NCBI GenBank assembly: GCA_963668185.1
Contig: OY764162.1
Coordinates: 1,798,001 to 1,862,000 of the forward strand
Reading direction: 5' to 3'
DNA from: G963668185 sp963668185
GTDB lineage: Bacteria; Chloroflexota; Dehalococcoidia; Lucifugimonadales; G963668185
DNA: 64,000 nt
A program made the translations under genes and the position numbers. The notes below the pieces were generated by a model. The model made no database searches. It saw nothing but the letters and a program-made list of their open reading frames with translations, and was not told the origin of the DNA. Each line of letters starts with the position of its first letter. The first letter of the stretch is position 1. Positions 27,260 to 37,146 of the stretch are shown one piece after another.

Positions 27260-28273
27260 CTAGCCGGACTGCCACTTCTGAAGGTCCGACTCCTCCAACA
27301 CGGACGGATTCACGCACGAGAGCGGCCAACGGCCCGACAGCACCAACGAAATCTCCCTTCCGACGCGCCTGCGGGAGCCGATGTCGAACCTGTTCGACGC
27401 GGACGCGACGTGGGCCGTCAACGTCACGTTCTCCATCTTCAGGAGCGGGTTGTCCGGATCGGGAGGCTCCGTCTCCAGCACGTCGAGCGCAGCGTGATCG
27501 ATCCACCCTTCCTGCAGGGCGCGAATCATGGCCGCCTCGTCCACCGTCGTGCCGCGGCCCGTGTTGATGAAGATCGCCCTCGGCTTCATCAGCCTGAACT
27601 GCTCTTCGCCGATCAGCCGCGTCGTTCCGCCGGTGCCCGGCAGGTGGTTCGAGATGATGTCCGAACGCTGGAGAAGCTCCGTCAGGCTCACCGGCTCCAC
27701 GCCGTGCTGGATCATCACCGTCTCCCGCACGAACGGATCGTGGGCCAGGATGCGAACGCCGAATGGCCGCATGAGCGGCACCACGGCGCGCGGGATGTTG
27801 CCGAACGAAATGAGGCCGAGCGTCTGTCCGAACAGCCTCGGATACCTGTACAGTTCAGGCCGCCCTTCAGGCCAGCGCCCTTCGCGGACCATCGTGTCCA
27901 TGACAATCAGCCTGCGATACGCCCCGAGTATCAGCACCGCCGTATGCTCGGCCACCTCCTGTATGAACGTGTCCGGGCAGTTGGTGACCGGAATGCCCCT
28001 AGCCGTCGCGGCTGCGATGTCCACCGAATCGAGTCCCACGCTTGGCAGGGCAATGATCTTGCACTTCTCAAGCCCGTCGATCATCGATGAGGTGATGCTG
28101 ACCTTCTTGGCGATCACGGCGTCGGCGTCATGCGCGCCCTCCAGGAACTCGTCTTCGGACGCGCCGCTCACCTCGACGATCTCCGCGCCGGCGGAGCCCA
28201 GGGCCTCCATCTCCAGCGCGTAGTTTCTGGCCTGGCCCGGAGTAGCCGGTACTGCAACTTTGAACTTCGCCAC
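27260..28273 (-). CDS. D-2-hydroxyacid dehydrogenase (phosphoglycerate-dehydrogenase-like)
   Basis: A 337-residue NAD-dependent enzyme. The nucleotide-binding region GLISFGNIPRAVVPL is atypical of the usual GxGxxG, having SFGNI. Catalytic Arg lies in INTGRGTTVDE, Glu in LETEPPDPDNPL and His in TAHVASAS. There is no C-terminal ACT domain. An in-frame upstream start reaches 28375, but the GTG at 28273 begins the conserved region and is preceded by GGGGGTG. Substrate unproven; SerA, glyoxylate reductase or a related acid are all possible. Confidence 0.82.
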   Translation of the reverse strand: MAKFKVAVPATPGQARNYALEMEALGSAGAEIVEVSGASEDEFLEGAHDADAVIAKKVSITSSMIDGLEKCKIIALPSVGLDSVDIAAATARGIPVTNCPDTFIQEVAEHTAVLILGAYRRLIVMDTMVREGRWPEGRPELYRYPRLFGQTLGLISFGNIPRAVVPLMRPFGVRILAHDPFVRETVMIQHGVEPVSLTELLQRSDIISNHLPGTGGTTRLIGEEQFRLMKPRAIFINTGRGTTVDEAAMIRALQEGWIDHAALDVLETEPPDPDNPLLKMENVTLTAHVASASNRFDIGSRRRVGREISLVLSGRWPLSCVNPSVLEESDLQKWQSG

Positions 28274-28450
28274 GTTCACCCCCAAATGCTTAGCTCGCGC
28301 GCGCCATCCGGCGCGCCTCCCCTGCCAACGTCGGTCTAGGTTATGGGAAGCATCGCAGACTGTCCAGAAACCCACGGTTTGCGCCCCTGCCGGACGGCTG
28401 CTACCTTAGGCTTTCAAGCGTACGGGACTCCCAGTTTGGACGCCGAGGAA

Positions 28451-29554
28451 ATGTCAACAGCGCCAACTTACCGCGAGGCAGGCGTGGACGCCAGGGCCGT
28501 CCCCGGCGCTCTCACTTCGTTCTTCTCGTCGATGCGTTCGACTTGGCCCGACGGCCAGGTAGCCGTCGATATGGGCCACTTCGCCAGCGTGGTCGAGATG
28601 GACGGGCTGGGCGTTGCCATGTCCACGGACGGCGTTGGAACGAAGACGATCATCGCCCAGTTGATGCGCCGCTACGAGACCATAGGAATCGACTGCGTCG
28701 CAATGAACGTCAACGACGTTGTCTGCGTAGGCGCGAGGCCGGTTTCGATGGTCGATTACCTCGCCGTGCAGCAATCGGACCCGGAAGTAATGTCGGAGAT
28801 CGGCATTGGCTTGGCGGAAGGCGCCAGGCAGGCGGGCGTTTCGATTGTCGGCGGCGAGACTGCGCTATTGCCGGACGTGATCCGGGGCGAAGCGGAAGGC
28901 TCCGGGCTCGACCTCGCGGCGACGTGCATAGGCAAGGTCCCAATCGACGGCATAATCACGGGCAGGGCCATCGAACCGGGCAACGCGATCATCGGTCTCC
29001 GCAGTTCGGGGATCCATTCGAACGGCTTCACACTCGCGCGGAAGGTGTTCGGACTCACGGCTGACCGGTCGTGGGGCGAAAAGGCGGAGAGCCTCCACAC
29101 GTACCACGAGGAACTGGGAACGGAGCTTGGAGAGGAACTTCTCAGACCCACCAGGATCTACGTCGAAGAAGTCCTCGCGATGCTGGACCGGGGCATCCCG
29201 CTCAAAGGCATGGCCCACATCACGGGCGACGGCATGCTCAACCTGCCGCGCCTGGAATCAGACGCAGGATATGTGATTGACTCGTGGCCGGATGTGCCGC
29301 CGATCTTTGACCTGATACGCACCGTCGGCCCCGATGACGTTCCCTACTCAGAGATGTTCGAGGTCTTCAACATGGGCGTCGGCTTCTGCGTGGTGGTCGC
29401 CGAGCGGGACGTTCAGGCCGTGATCGAGGCCGCCGCCGAGTCCGGATGCCACGCGACGCGCATCGGCTACACCGTCGAAGACCCCGGCAGGACGGTGACA
29501 ATCGAGCCGTTCGGCCTGAAGGGGCGCCGGGGCGAAGGCTTCCTCCAGGACTGA
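28451..29554 (+). CDS. purM: Phosphoribosylformylglycinamidine cyclo-ligase
   Basis: A 367-residue AIR synthase acting in step five of purine synthesis. The N-terminal TYREAGVD motif, the ATP site MSTDGVGTKT, NDVVCVGARP, and GGETALLPD are diagnostic. HITGDGMLNLPR and MFEVFNMGVGF close the protein. ATG 28451 is preceded closely by GAGGAA; an upstream extension to 28343 is not conserved. Confidence 0.95.
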   Translation: MSTAPTYREAGVDARAVPGALTSFFSSMRSTWPDGQVAVDMGHFASVVEMDGLGVAMSTDGVGTKTIIAQLMRRYETIGIDCVAMNVNDVVCVGARPVSMVDYLAVQQSDPEVMSEIGIGLAEGARQAGVSIVGGETALLPDVIRGEAEGSGLDLAATCIGKVPIDGIITGRAIEPGNAIIGLRSSGIHSNGFTLARKVFGLTADRSWGEKAESLHTYHEELGTELGEELLRPTRIYVEEVLAMLDRGIPLKGMAHITGDGMLNLPRLESDAGYVIDSWPDVPPIFDLIRTVGPDDVPYSEMFEVFNMGVGFCVVVAERDVQAVIEAAAESGCHATRIGYTVEDPGRTVTIEPFGLKGRRGEGFLQD

Positions 29555-29597
29555 GCGCCTCACATCCCCGGCGGTATCGGAAGGAGTACTGACAGCC

Positions 29598-30836
29598 ATG
29601 AACGAGGAAAAGACTGCCGCAGCGGGGGAGACGACCCCCCAGATAGAAGTCGAAAGCCTCTGGAAAGTGTTCGGCAGCAGGCCGGAGAGGGCGCTCGATC
29701 CCGAGTACGCGTCCCTGAGCAGGGACGAGATCCAGAGCAGCCTCGGCCTCGTGGTAGGGCTGCGAAACGTGTCCCTCAGCGTGGAGCAAGGGCAGATCTT
29801 CGTCGTCATGGGCCTGTCTGGCAGCGGCAAGTCAACCCTCGTCCGGTGCCTGACCAGGCTCATAGACCCCACCTCCGGCCGGGTCAGGTTCGACGGCGAC
29901 GACATCCTGGATTACACGCCGGAGCAGATGATCGACTTCCGGCGCGGCAAAGTCGCCATGGTCTTCCAGAGCTACGGCCTCTTCCCGCACCGGCGCGTGC
30001 TGGACAACGTAGCGTACGGCCTGGAAATTCGCGGCATGGACAGGAACGCCCGGTACGAGCAGGCGTTTGAAGCAATCGAGACGGTCGGCCTGAAGGGCTG
30101 GGAAGACTACTACCCCCGGGAGATGAGCGGCGGGATGCAGCAGCGCGTGGGGCTGGCGCGCGCCCTGGCCGTGGACCCGGACATCCTGCTCATGGACGAG
30201 CCGTTCAGCGGCCTCGATCCTCTCATTCGCAGGGAGATGCAGGACGAACTGATCAGCCTGGAGACCAAGCTCCACAAGACGATAGTCTTCATCACCCACG
30301 ACCTGAACGAGGCCCTCAAGCTCGGAGACCGCATAGCGATCATGCGAGACGGGGAGATCGTCCAGCTTGGAACGCCGGAGGAGATCGTAACCCTGCCCGC
30401 GGACGATTACGTGTCCGACTTCATACAGGACGTCTCCAAGGCGAAGGTCCTGCAGGCCGCCGGCATCATGCGGCAGCCCAAAGCCGTGGTCCACGAGTGG
30501 CAGGGCCCTCGCGCCGCGCTCCACGTGATGCAGGAACACGACGCCGACGTGCTCTTCCTGCTGGGCCATGACCGCGTCCTCAGGGGCCTGGTCACCGAAG
30601 ACATGGCGGCGTCGCTTGCGCGCCGGGGAGTCGAGCGGCTGGAGAACATCGCCACCGAGCGCGCGCTCACCACCGGCCCCGACTCGTACATCGAAGAGAT
30701 CATCCCGCTGGCCGCCCAGACGGAACACCCGATAGCCATCGTGGACGACGGCGGAAGCCTGCTGGGCGAGGTGCACAGAGGCGCGCTGCTCGCCGGAATC
30801 GCCGAGACCGGCGCGGTGGACGACGCGCAGGGCTGA
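29598..30836 (+). CDS. proV: Glycine betaine/proline ABC transporter ATPase
   Basis: A 412-residue ABC ATPase of the OpuAA/ProV type. Walker A GLSGSGKST, signature MSGGMQQRVGLARAL, Walker B ILLMDEPFSGLDP. A long N-terminal section with ESLWKVFGSRPERAL is family-specific. The C-terminal 130 residues carry a CBS pair, which in this family gates transport by ionic strength. GGAAGGAG lies upstream of the ATG. First gene of the proV-proW-proX operon. Confidence 0.93.
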   Translation: MNEEKTAAAGETTPQIEVESLWKVFGSRPERALDPEYASLSRDEIQSSLGLVVGLRNVSLSVEQGQIFVVMGLSGSGKSTLVRCLTRLIDPTSGRVRFDGDDILDYTPEQMIDFRRGKVAMVFQSYGLFPHRRVLDNVAYGLEIRGMDRNARYEQAFEAIETVGLKGWEDYYPREMSGGMQQRVGLARALAVDPDILLMDEPFSGLDPLIRREMQDELISLETKLHKTIVFITHDLNEALKLGDRIAIMRDGEIVQLGTPEEIVTLPADDYVSDFIQDVSKAKVLQAAGIMRQPKAVVHEWQGPRAALHVMQEHDADVLFLLGHDRVLRGLVTEDMAASLARRGVERLENIATERALTTGPDSYIEEIIPLAAQTEHPIAIVDDGGSLLGEVHRGALLAGIAETGAVDDAQG

Positions 30837-30853
30837 ACACAGGAGGACACCCC

Positions 30854-31903
30854 ATGGCACAAGCGGACCGGGCAGAACACGGAAGCGCGGCGTCGGGCGG
30901 CGAAGACGCGGGCGGCCTGCCGTCCCTGCTCAAAAGCAGCTTGGACGGGCAGGCATGGTACCTGTTCTCCGGCGTCGTCCTGCTGATCACCCTCATCGTC
31001 TGCCTTAGCGCCTGGGGGCCGGGCATGGACTTTCCCTTTGAGTGGGGCAAGTCCATAGGGGCGAAGGTCGATGAGTGGGTGCTGTGGCTTACGAGAGAGG
31101 CGTCCTGGCTTTTCGACGGCATCAAGACGGTGATCACCAAGGTCCTCGTAACCATTGAAGACGTGCTGCTGTGGATGCCGTGGCCGTTTGTAATCCTCGG
31201 CGTCACGCTCATGGCGTGGAGGATAGCCGGCCGCGCCATAGCCGGGTTCTCATTCGCCACCCTCATCCTCATAGGACTCATGGGCAGGCTCCCAGGGGGC
31301 ACCAACACCCTGTGGGAAGGCACCATGGAGACCCTCGCGCTCATCGCCGTATCCGTCGGCATCTCTCTCATCATCGGGATACCGCTCGGAATAGCCGCCG
31401 CCCGCAGTTCACTCGTGGACTCCATCATGCGCCCGATCCTGGACGGGATGCAGACCATGCCCAGCTTCGTGTACCTCGTGCCTGGCATCCTGTTCTTCGG
31501 ACTGGGAAACGTGCCGGCCGTCATGGCCACCGTGATTTACGCCGTGCCGCCCGTCATCAGGCTGACGTCGCTCGGCATCCGGCAGGTCTCCGCCGAGGCC
31601 GTGGAGGCGGCGCGGTCCTTCGGCAGCACCCCGTACCAACTGCTAACGAAGGTGCAGATACCCCTGGCGCTGCCCACCATCATGGCCGGCATAAACCAGA
31701 CCACCATGATGGCGCTGGCCATGGTGGTCATCGCCTCGCTCGTGGGCGCTGGGGGGTTGGGCGAAGCTGTGCTGCGCGCGCTGGGCAGGCAGGAAGCCGG
31801 AAACAGCGCCATCGCCGGCCTCGCCATCGTCGTCGTCGCGATCATCATCGACCGCATCACGCAATCGGCGGCTAGGGAACGGCAGCGCGCCCTCATAGGC
31901 TAG
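30854..31903 (+). CDS. proW: Glycine betaine/proline ABC transporter permease
   Basis: A 349-residue permease with seven or more membrane segments. The binding-protein-dependent loop is GIRQVSAEAVEAARSFGSTPYQ region, and GMQTMPSFVYLVPG is typical of ProW/OpuAB. It follows proV by 17 bases with AGGAGG between. Imports osmoprotectants with ProV and the binding protein at 32086. Confidence 0.93.
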   Translation: MAQADRAEHGSAASGGEDAGGLPSLLKSSLDGQAWYLFSGVVLLITLIVCLSAWGPGMDFPFEWGKSIGAKVDEWVLWLTREASWLFDGIKTVITKVLVTIEDVLLWMPWPFVILGVTLMAWRIAGRAIAGFSFATLILIGLMGRLPGGTNTLWEGTMETLALIAVSVGISLIIGIPLGIAAARSSLVDSIMRPILDGMQTMPSFVYLVPGILFFGLGNVPAVMATVIYAVPPVIRLTSLGIRQVSAEAVEAARSFGSTPYQLLTKVQIPLALPTIMAGINQTTMMALAMVVIASLVGAGGLGEAVLRALGRQEAGNSAIAGLAIVVVAIIIDRITQSAARERQRALIG

Positions 31904-31918
31904 AGATCGTTCGCAAGA

Positions 31919-31967
31919 GTTCCGTTTCGTTCGTGGTGAGCCTGTCGAACCATCAACGAAACGGAAC
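31919..31967. repeat. Family A repeat inside a perfect inverted repeat
   Basis: Thirteen-base arms GTTCCGTTTCGTT (31919-31931) and AACGAAACGGAAC (31955-31967) enclose a family A copy. It lies between proW and proX and may slow or end part of the transcript, changing the ratio of the binding protein to the membrane parts. Confidence 0.7.
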
Positions 31968-32085
31968 CTTAGAAAGCTCCTATAGCGGCAAGCGGTTTCA
32001 TGCGCTAGGATTATAGAGATCAACGACGGACGGCTAGGCTAAGGAATCGGACGGTACGGACCGAGAAGACACAGGAGGAGAAATC

Positions 32086-33108
32086 ATGGGAAAGATCAAA
32101 GTGCCGCGCATCGGACTCGCGGCGTCGCTGCTTGTGGCGCTCCTGGCGCTGGTAGCCGTGGCAGCGGTCGCCTGTACATCCGGCGAAGACGCCGTTGAGG
32201 AAGAGAAGGAAGTGATCATCTTCTCAGACCTCAACTGGACTAGCGCCCAGGTACAGAATCGGGTAGCCCAGTTCATCACCGAGCACGGGTACGGATACCC
32301 GACAGACGTGGTGCTCGGTTCAACGCTCCCCAACTTCCAGGGGTTTCAGAGAGGCGATATCCACGTGACGCTGGAAATCTGGCTGCCCAATCAGGACCTG
32401 GGTTGGGAGAAGGCCCTTCAGAACGGAGACGTGGCGTCGGTAGGGGCCAGCCTCGTGGGCGATTGGCAAAGTACGTTCGTCGTCCCCAAGTACATCGCGG
32501 ACCAGTATCCGGACCTGAAGACTCCTCAGGACCTCAAGAAACCCGAGTTCCAGGAGCTTTTCTCGACTGCGGACAGCCGCGGCAAAGCCCGCCTCGTTGC
32601 CTGCGTGATCGGCTGGTCGTGCGAGTTGGTCAACACGGCGCAGATCGAGGCCTACGGGCTGGTGGACCACCTACACGTGATCAACCCGGGCTCCCAGGAA
32701 GCGATGTTCGCGGAGATCAACGGCGCGTACGAAAGACAGGAACCGTGGCTCGGCTACATGTGGGGCACCGGAGACCCCGCGCTCAAGCTGGACCTCGTAC
32801 GCCTCGAAGAGCCTCCGTACTCCGAGGAGTGCTGGGATGCCGATAAGGCGTGCGCGTTCGACGATTCCCTAGTCCTGGTCGCGGTGCACAAGAGCCTGCT
32901 CCCGCGCGCTCCCGACATCATCGCCATGCTCCAGAAATGGGAGTTCACCGTACCGCTCTACAAGGAAATCTTCCTGTGGATGGACGCAAACCCCGGCAGC
33001 GAAGCCTCCGAGGCCGCCGTGTGGTTCCTGAAGAACAACAAGGTCTGGGAGAGTTGGGTGACGCCTGAAGCCGCCGACAAAGTCAACGAGGCGCTGGCCG
33101 AGTCGTAA
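32086..33108 (+). CDS. proX: Glycine betaine-binding lipoprotein
   Basis: A 340-residue OpuAC/ProX-type binding protein. Lipoprotein signal VAAVAC with the cysteine at residue 30. NWTSAQVQNRVAQFITEHGYGYP and the aromatic-rich region around QEPWLGYMWG fit the aromatic-cage binding of quaternary amines. AGGAGG precedes the ATG. Separate start and a 182-base gap from proW suggest its own promoter or processing. Confidence 0.9.
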   Translation: MGKIKVPRIGLAASLLVALLALVAVAAVACTSGEDAVEEEKEVIIFSDLNWTSAQVQNRVAQFITEHGYGYPTDVVLGSTLPNFQGFQRGDIHVTLEIWLPNQDLGWEKALQNGDVASVGASLVGDWQSTFVVPKYIADQYPDLKTPQDLKKPEFQELFSTADSRGKARLVACVIGWSCELVNTAQIEAYGLVDHLHVINPGSQEAMFAEINGAYERQEPWLGYMWGTGDPALKLDLVRLEEPPYSEECWDADKACAFDDSLVLVAVHKSLLPRAPDIIAMLQKWEFTVPLYKEIFLWMDANPGSEASEAAVWFLKNNKVWESWVTPEAADKVNEALAES

Positions 33109-33145
33109 ACGTCGCCGGACGCCCTGCCTAGAAGCAGCGCACAGA

Positions 33146-33180
33146 AAGAGCCGGGCCTTCATCGGCCCGGCTCTTCTGCT
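33146..33180 (+). terminator. Terminator between convergent proX and MFS genes
   Basis: Perfect 12-base stem AAGAGCCGGGCC (33146-33157) / GGCCCGGCTCTT (33164-33175), loop TTCATC, then a T-rich tail CTGCTTCC. Works in either direction by symmetry. Confidence 0.8.
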
Positions 33181-33197
33181 TCCAGGACATTACCAAA

Positions 33198-33262
33198 CCG
33201 TAGGGGCGCTTCGCGAAGCGCCCGCCCCTCCAACCCGTTCGTGGTGAGCCTGTCGAACCACT
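33198..33262. repeat. Family C palindrome followed by family A repeat
   Basis: GGGCGCTTCGCGAAGCGCCC palindrome at about 33204-33223 followed by a TTCGTGGTGAGCC-type family A copy. Confidence 0.75.
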
Positions 33263-33267
33263 CAGGC

Positions 33268-34524
33268 CTAACGCGCCCCCGCCTGCCCTTCCGCGCTCGG
33301 CAGCCTAAGGAAGAGCATCGCCGCCGTCGCCGCCAGCACCACGCTGCCCGCGTACAGGAACGAGACGTGCGTGCCCAGGGAGTCCGCGATCGCGCCCGCG
33401 ATCACCGGAGAAGCCGTTCCCAGGAACCCCGCGCCGTAGATGAGCGATACCACCGTGGACTGCACGTGGCCCCTCGCCACGTCGATCGCCGCCGCGATGA
33501 AGATAGCGTGCAGCGAGTAGTGGAACGCGCCCATCGCCAGGATCGTGAGGACGAGCTGCGCGCCGGTGTCCGCGTAGGTCAGCGCGCAATACGAGAGGCC
33601 CAGCGCCGCCATGCCGGGGATCAGCACGGCCTTCCGGCCAAACCTGTCCGAAAGGAACCCCATCGCCGGCTGGGCGGCGAGTCCGACGATCTGCGCCAGC
33701 GCAAGGTACAAACCGACGCGCGTAGCCGAAAAGTCGAGGTCCTCGCGCAGATAGACCGGCAGGAACGCCATGATTGCGCCCTGTCCCATGCTGCGCAAAG
33801 CCGTGATCGCCACCAGCGCCTGCATCTTGCCGTCCCTCAGCAGCGCGATCAGCGACGTGACGTACGGCCTGAACGATGTCGTCGCCGACGGCCCGCCCGA
33901 CAGCGTGCGCATGACCGCCCAGATCACGAGCGCGCCGATCAGCGCGGGCACTATGCTGACCTGGAGCACGCCGCGCCACGCCTCTTCCCACTGGCCCGAC
34001 CACGTGAACAGCGCCAGCATCCCGGCGGCGGCCAGCGGCCCCATCACCTCGCCGGCGCTTCCGCCCGTGCCGTGCAGCGAGATCGCGAAGCCCCGCTTGT
34101 CCGGGAAGCGGCGTGAAAGCGAAGAGATCGCCGGCGGGTGGTACAGCGACGGCCCGAAGCCCATCAGCAGCACCGCCACCAGCAGCACGGCGTAGTTCGG
34201 CGCGATCCCCGCAAGGAAGAACGAAATCCCCATCGTGCCGAGCGAGATGCCCAGCATCACGCCCGCACGGTTGGAGAACCTGTCTCCCAGGTATCCGGCG
34301 ACCATCGTGGTCACCCACGAGGAAGCCCGGGACACAGCGGCCAGCACGCCGAACTGGACGCCGCCAAGCCCCATGCCGATCTTGATCTCCGGCATCAGGA
34401 TGCTCTGCCACGCCGAGTTGTACAGGTGCTTGAAGGCGTGGCCTACGACGACGGCCCATGCCAGCCTGACACGACCGCGCTTGGCCTCGTCCGTAAGTTC
34501 GGAAGCTCGCGCTGTTGCTACCAA
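33268..34524 (-). CDS. Major facilitator superfamily transporter
   Basis: A 418-residue MFS protein with twelve membrane segments. Cytoplasmic loop signatures GYLGDRFSNRAGV after segment 2 and GFLSDRFGRKAVL after segment 8 are classical MFS A-motifs. The N-terminus is short and basic. It starts with TTG and has a weak ribosome site. Convergent with proX. Cargo unknown; fits the general transporter/antibiotic-export or small organic anion class. Confidence 0.87.
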   Translation of the reverse strand: MVATARASELTDEAKRGRVRLAWAVVVGHAFKHLYNSAWQSILMPEIKIGMGLGGVQFGVLAAVSRASSWVTTMVAGYLGDRFSNRAGVMLGISLGTMGISFFLAGIAPNYAVLLVAVLLMGFGPSLYHPPAISSLSRRFPDKRGFAISLHGTGGSAGEVMGPLAAAGMLALFTWSGQWEEAWRGVLQVSIVPALIGALVIWAVMRTLSGGPSATTSFRPYVTSLIALLRDGKMQALVAITALRSMGQGAIMAFLPVYLREDLDFSATRVGLYLALAQIVGLAAQPAMGFLSDRFGRKAVLIPGMAALGLSYCALTYADTGAQLVLTILAMGAFHYSLHAIFIAAAIDVARGHVQSTVVSLIYGAGFLGTASPVIAGAIADSLGTHVSFLYAGSVVLAATAAMLFLRLPSAEGQAGAR

Positions 34525-34626
34525 TCCCGGGAGACACCCTCTCGCACAAGACTAGCTAAAGAGGGTACAAGCACAAGCCCCCAGCGTACAGAGAATGCCG
34601 TAACTGTTCAGACTTCGTACTCCTCT

Positions 34627-34666
34627 GGCCTCTTCCCCAGTCTGCTGGGGAAGATTGAGATGGGGT
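34627..34666. repeat. Hairpin repeat, family B
   Basis: Stem CTTCCCCAG / CTGGGGAAG followed by ATTGAGATGGGGT, as at 5729. Confidence 0.8.
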
Positions 34667-34721
34667 AACAGCGGCGATTGCCGGGCCGCCACATCAACTC
34701 TGAACACTTACAGAATGCCAC

Positions 34722-36962
34722 CTACTCCCCAATAGCCCCCAGCGTGATCCCTTCCACCTTCGGCAGCCCCAGCGGCGACACGTCGAACCCCGTCACGTGC
34801 GGGCGCACCAGGGCGTAGTCCTTGATGTGAAACAGCGGGATGATCCCCGCGTCGTCCATCAGCAGCTGCTCCGCCTGCTGGTACAGGCCGATTCGCGTCT
34901 CCCGGTCCGGCTCTATCCGCGCCCGCTCCACCAGCACGTCGAAGCGCTGGCTCACGTACCGCGAGCCATGGATCTCGGAGTGCATCAGTAGGTCCAGGAA
35001 GTTCTCCGGGTCCGGGTAGTCCGCCACCCACCCGTACATCAAGAGGTGCTCGCCGGTCTCCTCCAGTTCATAGTAATAGGTGTCCGTGTCCAGCAGGCCC
35101 GCTTTCACCTCCACGCCCAGCTGTTCCTGCCAACCGTCCAGCATGTACTGGATGAGCGAAGACGGCTGGCCGCCGTAGTCCACGGCGGTGTAGATGATCT
35201 CCGGAAGGTCGTCGGCGTACTTCGACTCCGCGAGCAGCCGGCGCGCCTCTTCCGGGTCGAACGGGATCCCCTCCAGCGACTCGGTGTAGCCGGGGATGCC
35301 CGGCGGCAGAAGCCCCTTCGCCAGCGTCACGTTCCCCTCCAGCATGTCGTCGATCAACCCCTGCCGGTCCAGCGCCATCGCGAACGCCCGCCGCACGTTC
35401 AGGTCGTCGAACGGCGGACGCGTCCCGTCCACCGAAACGAAGTAGCTCGTCAACTGCGGGTACTCGCTTAGCTCAGCCGTCAGCCCGACCTCCTCCACCC
35501 TGTCCAGCGACCTCACGCCGACCCACACCGCGTCCCACGCGTTCGACAGGTACATGTCCAGCGCGCCCGCGCCCGCCACCGTCCCCCTCGGCGAGACGAC
35601 GTACTCCACCTCCGGCGGCCTGTGGAACCCGTCGAAGCGCTCCAGAACGACGTACTCCTCCGGCTCCCACCTTGCCAGCTTGAACGGGCCGGAGCCGTTG
35701 ATCTCCTCACCCATCCACCAGTCGTCCCCCCTCGCCCTGACCGTGACCCGGTCCACGACGAAGCTCGTCGGGTAAGTCAGCTTGGCGAGGAAGTACTCCT
35801 TCCGCGCGTCGATCGTAATGCGAAGCGTGCGCTCGTCGATCACCTCCACTCCGTCAACCTGGTCTATCTCGCCGTTCAGCTTTTCGTGCACGCCCACGAT
35901 GTCGCCCAGGTAGAGCGGCACCGTGTCGCTGGGCGTCTCCAACTCGGTGCTGCGCTCGATCGAGTACTTGAAGTCCTCGGCGGTGATCGAGCGTCCGTTG
36001 TGAAATGTGATGCCCTCGCGCAGCGTGAACGTATAGACCGTGCCCGACTCGTCCACTTCCCAACTCTCGGCAAGGTCCGGCACGACCGAGTGGTCATCGT
36101 CCAGGCGGACGAGGCCGCTGAAGACGTTGTTGACGAAGAAGCCCGACGTCGTCTCCCTCGCGACCGCCGGGTCCATGGTCGTCGGCTCGCCCATGGGCAT
36201 CGTGAACGCCTTGTCGCGCGGGACGCCGAACGGCGCCGGCGTGAAGCTCTCGAAGCTCCCCAGCACCGCGTCGAAGGTCTGCTCCACGTCCGCCATAGAG
36301 GACTCAAGAGCCGACAGTATCTGGACGAACGTGAAGGTCGCGCGCGTCGTGACCTGCACGCGCTCGACGACGGACACGCCGTCCACGTCCCGCCGTATGT
36401 CCGCCCGCTCTGCGGCGGCGCCGTTGTCGAGCGTGACCGCCCCGCCGCGCTCAACCTCCGCGCCGTCTTCCTCCGAGGCATCCCCTTCCACCGCTCCATC
36501 CTCCCCCGCATCCCCTTCGCCTGCCTCAGCGTCCCCGGCCCCTTCTTCCCCGGCTTCCTCCTCCGCAGCACCTTCGCCTTCCGCGCGCGCGTCGCCGACC
36601 GTGAGCTCTTCGATGACGCTGTCCATGCGCTCGTTCAGCGGCACGTCCATGTCGTGGAACCTGACGAGCAGCCGCATGACCGGCTCGCCGCCTTCCCCGG
36701 CCATAAGCAGCCACTCCTCCCGTTCCGCCTCCTCTTCGCCTTCGCCCGCTTCCACAGCCGCCCACGTCTCCGGATGCTCGAACCGCACCCCAAGCTCCAG
36801 GCTCTCATAAGAAACGAGGCCCACCGGCTCAGGCGTCAACTCCGGCGTGACGACCGGCATCGCCTCCGGCGTAGCCGTAGGCTCCGGCGCCGCATCATCC
36901 GAACACGCCAAAGCCAGCGCCAGAACAGGCCCAAGCATCAACAAAGCAAGACAGCGTTTCAT
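34722..36962 (-). CDS. Peptide-type ABC binding lipoprotein with extra N-terminal domain
   Basis: A 746-residue lipoprotein. Lipobox LALAC, then about residues 45-230 form an extra domain (FEHPETWAAVEAG start, with a GESF-like end) that resembles PsbP/LpqN-type small lipoprotein folds. This domain is split by a strongly acidic low-complexity insert (about residues 110-170, Glu/Gly/Ala). From about residue 250 it is an SBP_bac_5 (OppA/DppA) binding protein: EPTTMDPAVARE, LAESWEVDESGTVYTFTLREG, DLNVRRAFAMALDR. The start at 36962 has AGGA eight bases upstream; an ATG nine bases earlier is too close. No permease genes are next to it. Confidence 0.87.
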   Translation of the reverse strand: MKRCLALLMLGPVLALALACSDDAAPEPTATPEAMPVVTPELTPEPVGLVSYESLELGVRFEHPETWAAVEAGEGEEEAEREEWLLMAGEGGEPVMRLLVRFHDMDVPLNERMDSVIEELTVGDARAEGEGAAEEEAGEEGAGDAEAGEGDAGEDGAVEGDASEEDGAEVERGGAVTLDNGAAAERADIRRDVDGVSVVERVQVTTRATFTFVQILSALESSMADVEQTFDAVLGSFESFTPAPFGVPRDKAFTMPMGEPTTMDPAVARETTSGFFVNNVFSGLVRLDDDHSVVPDLAESWEVDESGTVYTFTLREGITFHNGRSITAEDFKYSIERSTELETPSDTVPLYLGDIVGVHEKLNGEIDQVDGVEVIDERTLRITIDARKEYFLAKLTYPTSFVVDRVTVRARGDDWWMGEEINGSGPFKLARWEPEEYVVLERFDGFHRPPEVEYVVSPRGTVAGAGALDMYLSNAWDAVWVGVRSLDRVEEVGLTAELSEYPQLTSYFVSVDGTRPPFDDLNVRRAFAMALDRQGLIDDMLEGNVTLAKGLLPPGIPGYTESLEGIPFDPEEARRLLAESKYADDLPEIIYTAVDYGGQPSSLIQYMLDGWQEQLGVEVKAGLLDTDTYYYELEETGEHLLMYGWVADYPDPENFLDLLMHSEIHGSRYVSQRFDVLVERARIEPDRETRIGLYQQAEQLLMDDAGIIPLFHIKDYALVRPHVTGFDVSPLGLPKVEGITLGAIGE

Positions 36963-37146
36963 GTAGAACATCCTGGAGTCGTATCGTCAACACACCCGGC
37001 CACGCGCCCCCGGCGCAACCCAAACCCGATACAACATATCACGAACCCCACCCCAACCGAAAGACAAGAACCCAGGCCGCCATCCGGCTACCGTTCAGAC
37101 GGCCATGAGACATAAGTCCATTCGCCCCGAGCCCATCGAAAGGCAA

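Noticed and set aside
35622..37115. 497-codon plus-strand frame opposite the peptide-binding protein
   Set aside because: Shadow of a real gene; no motifs.
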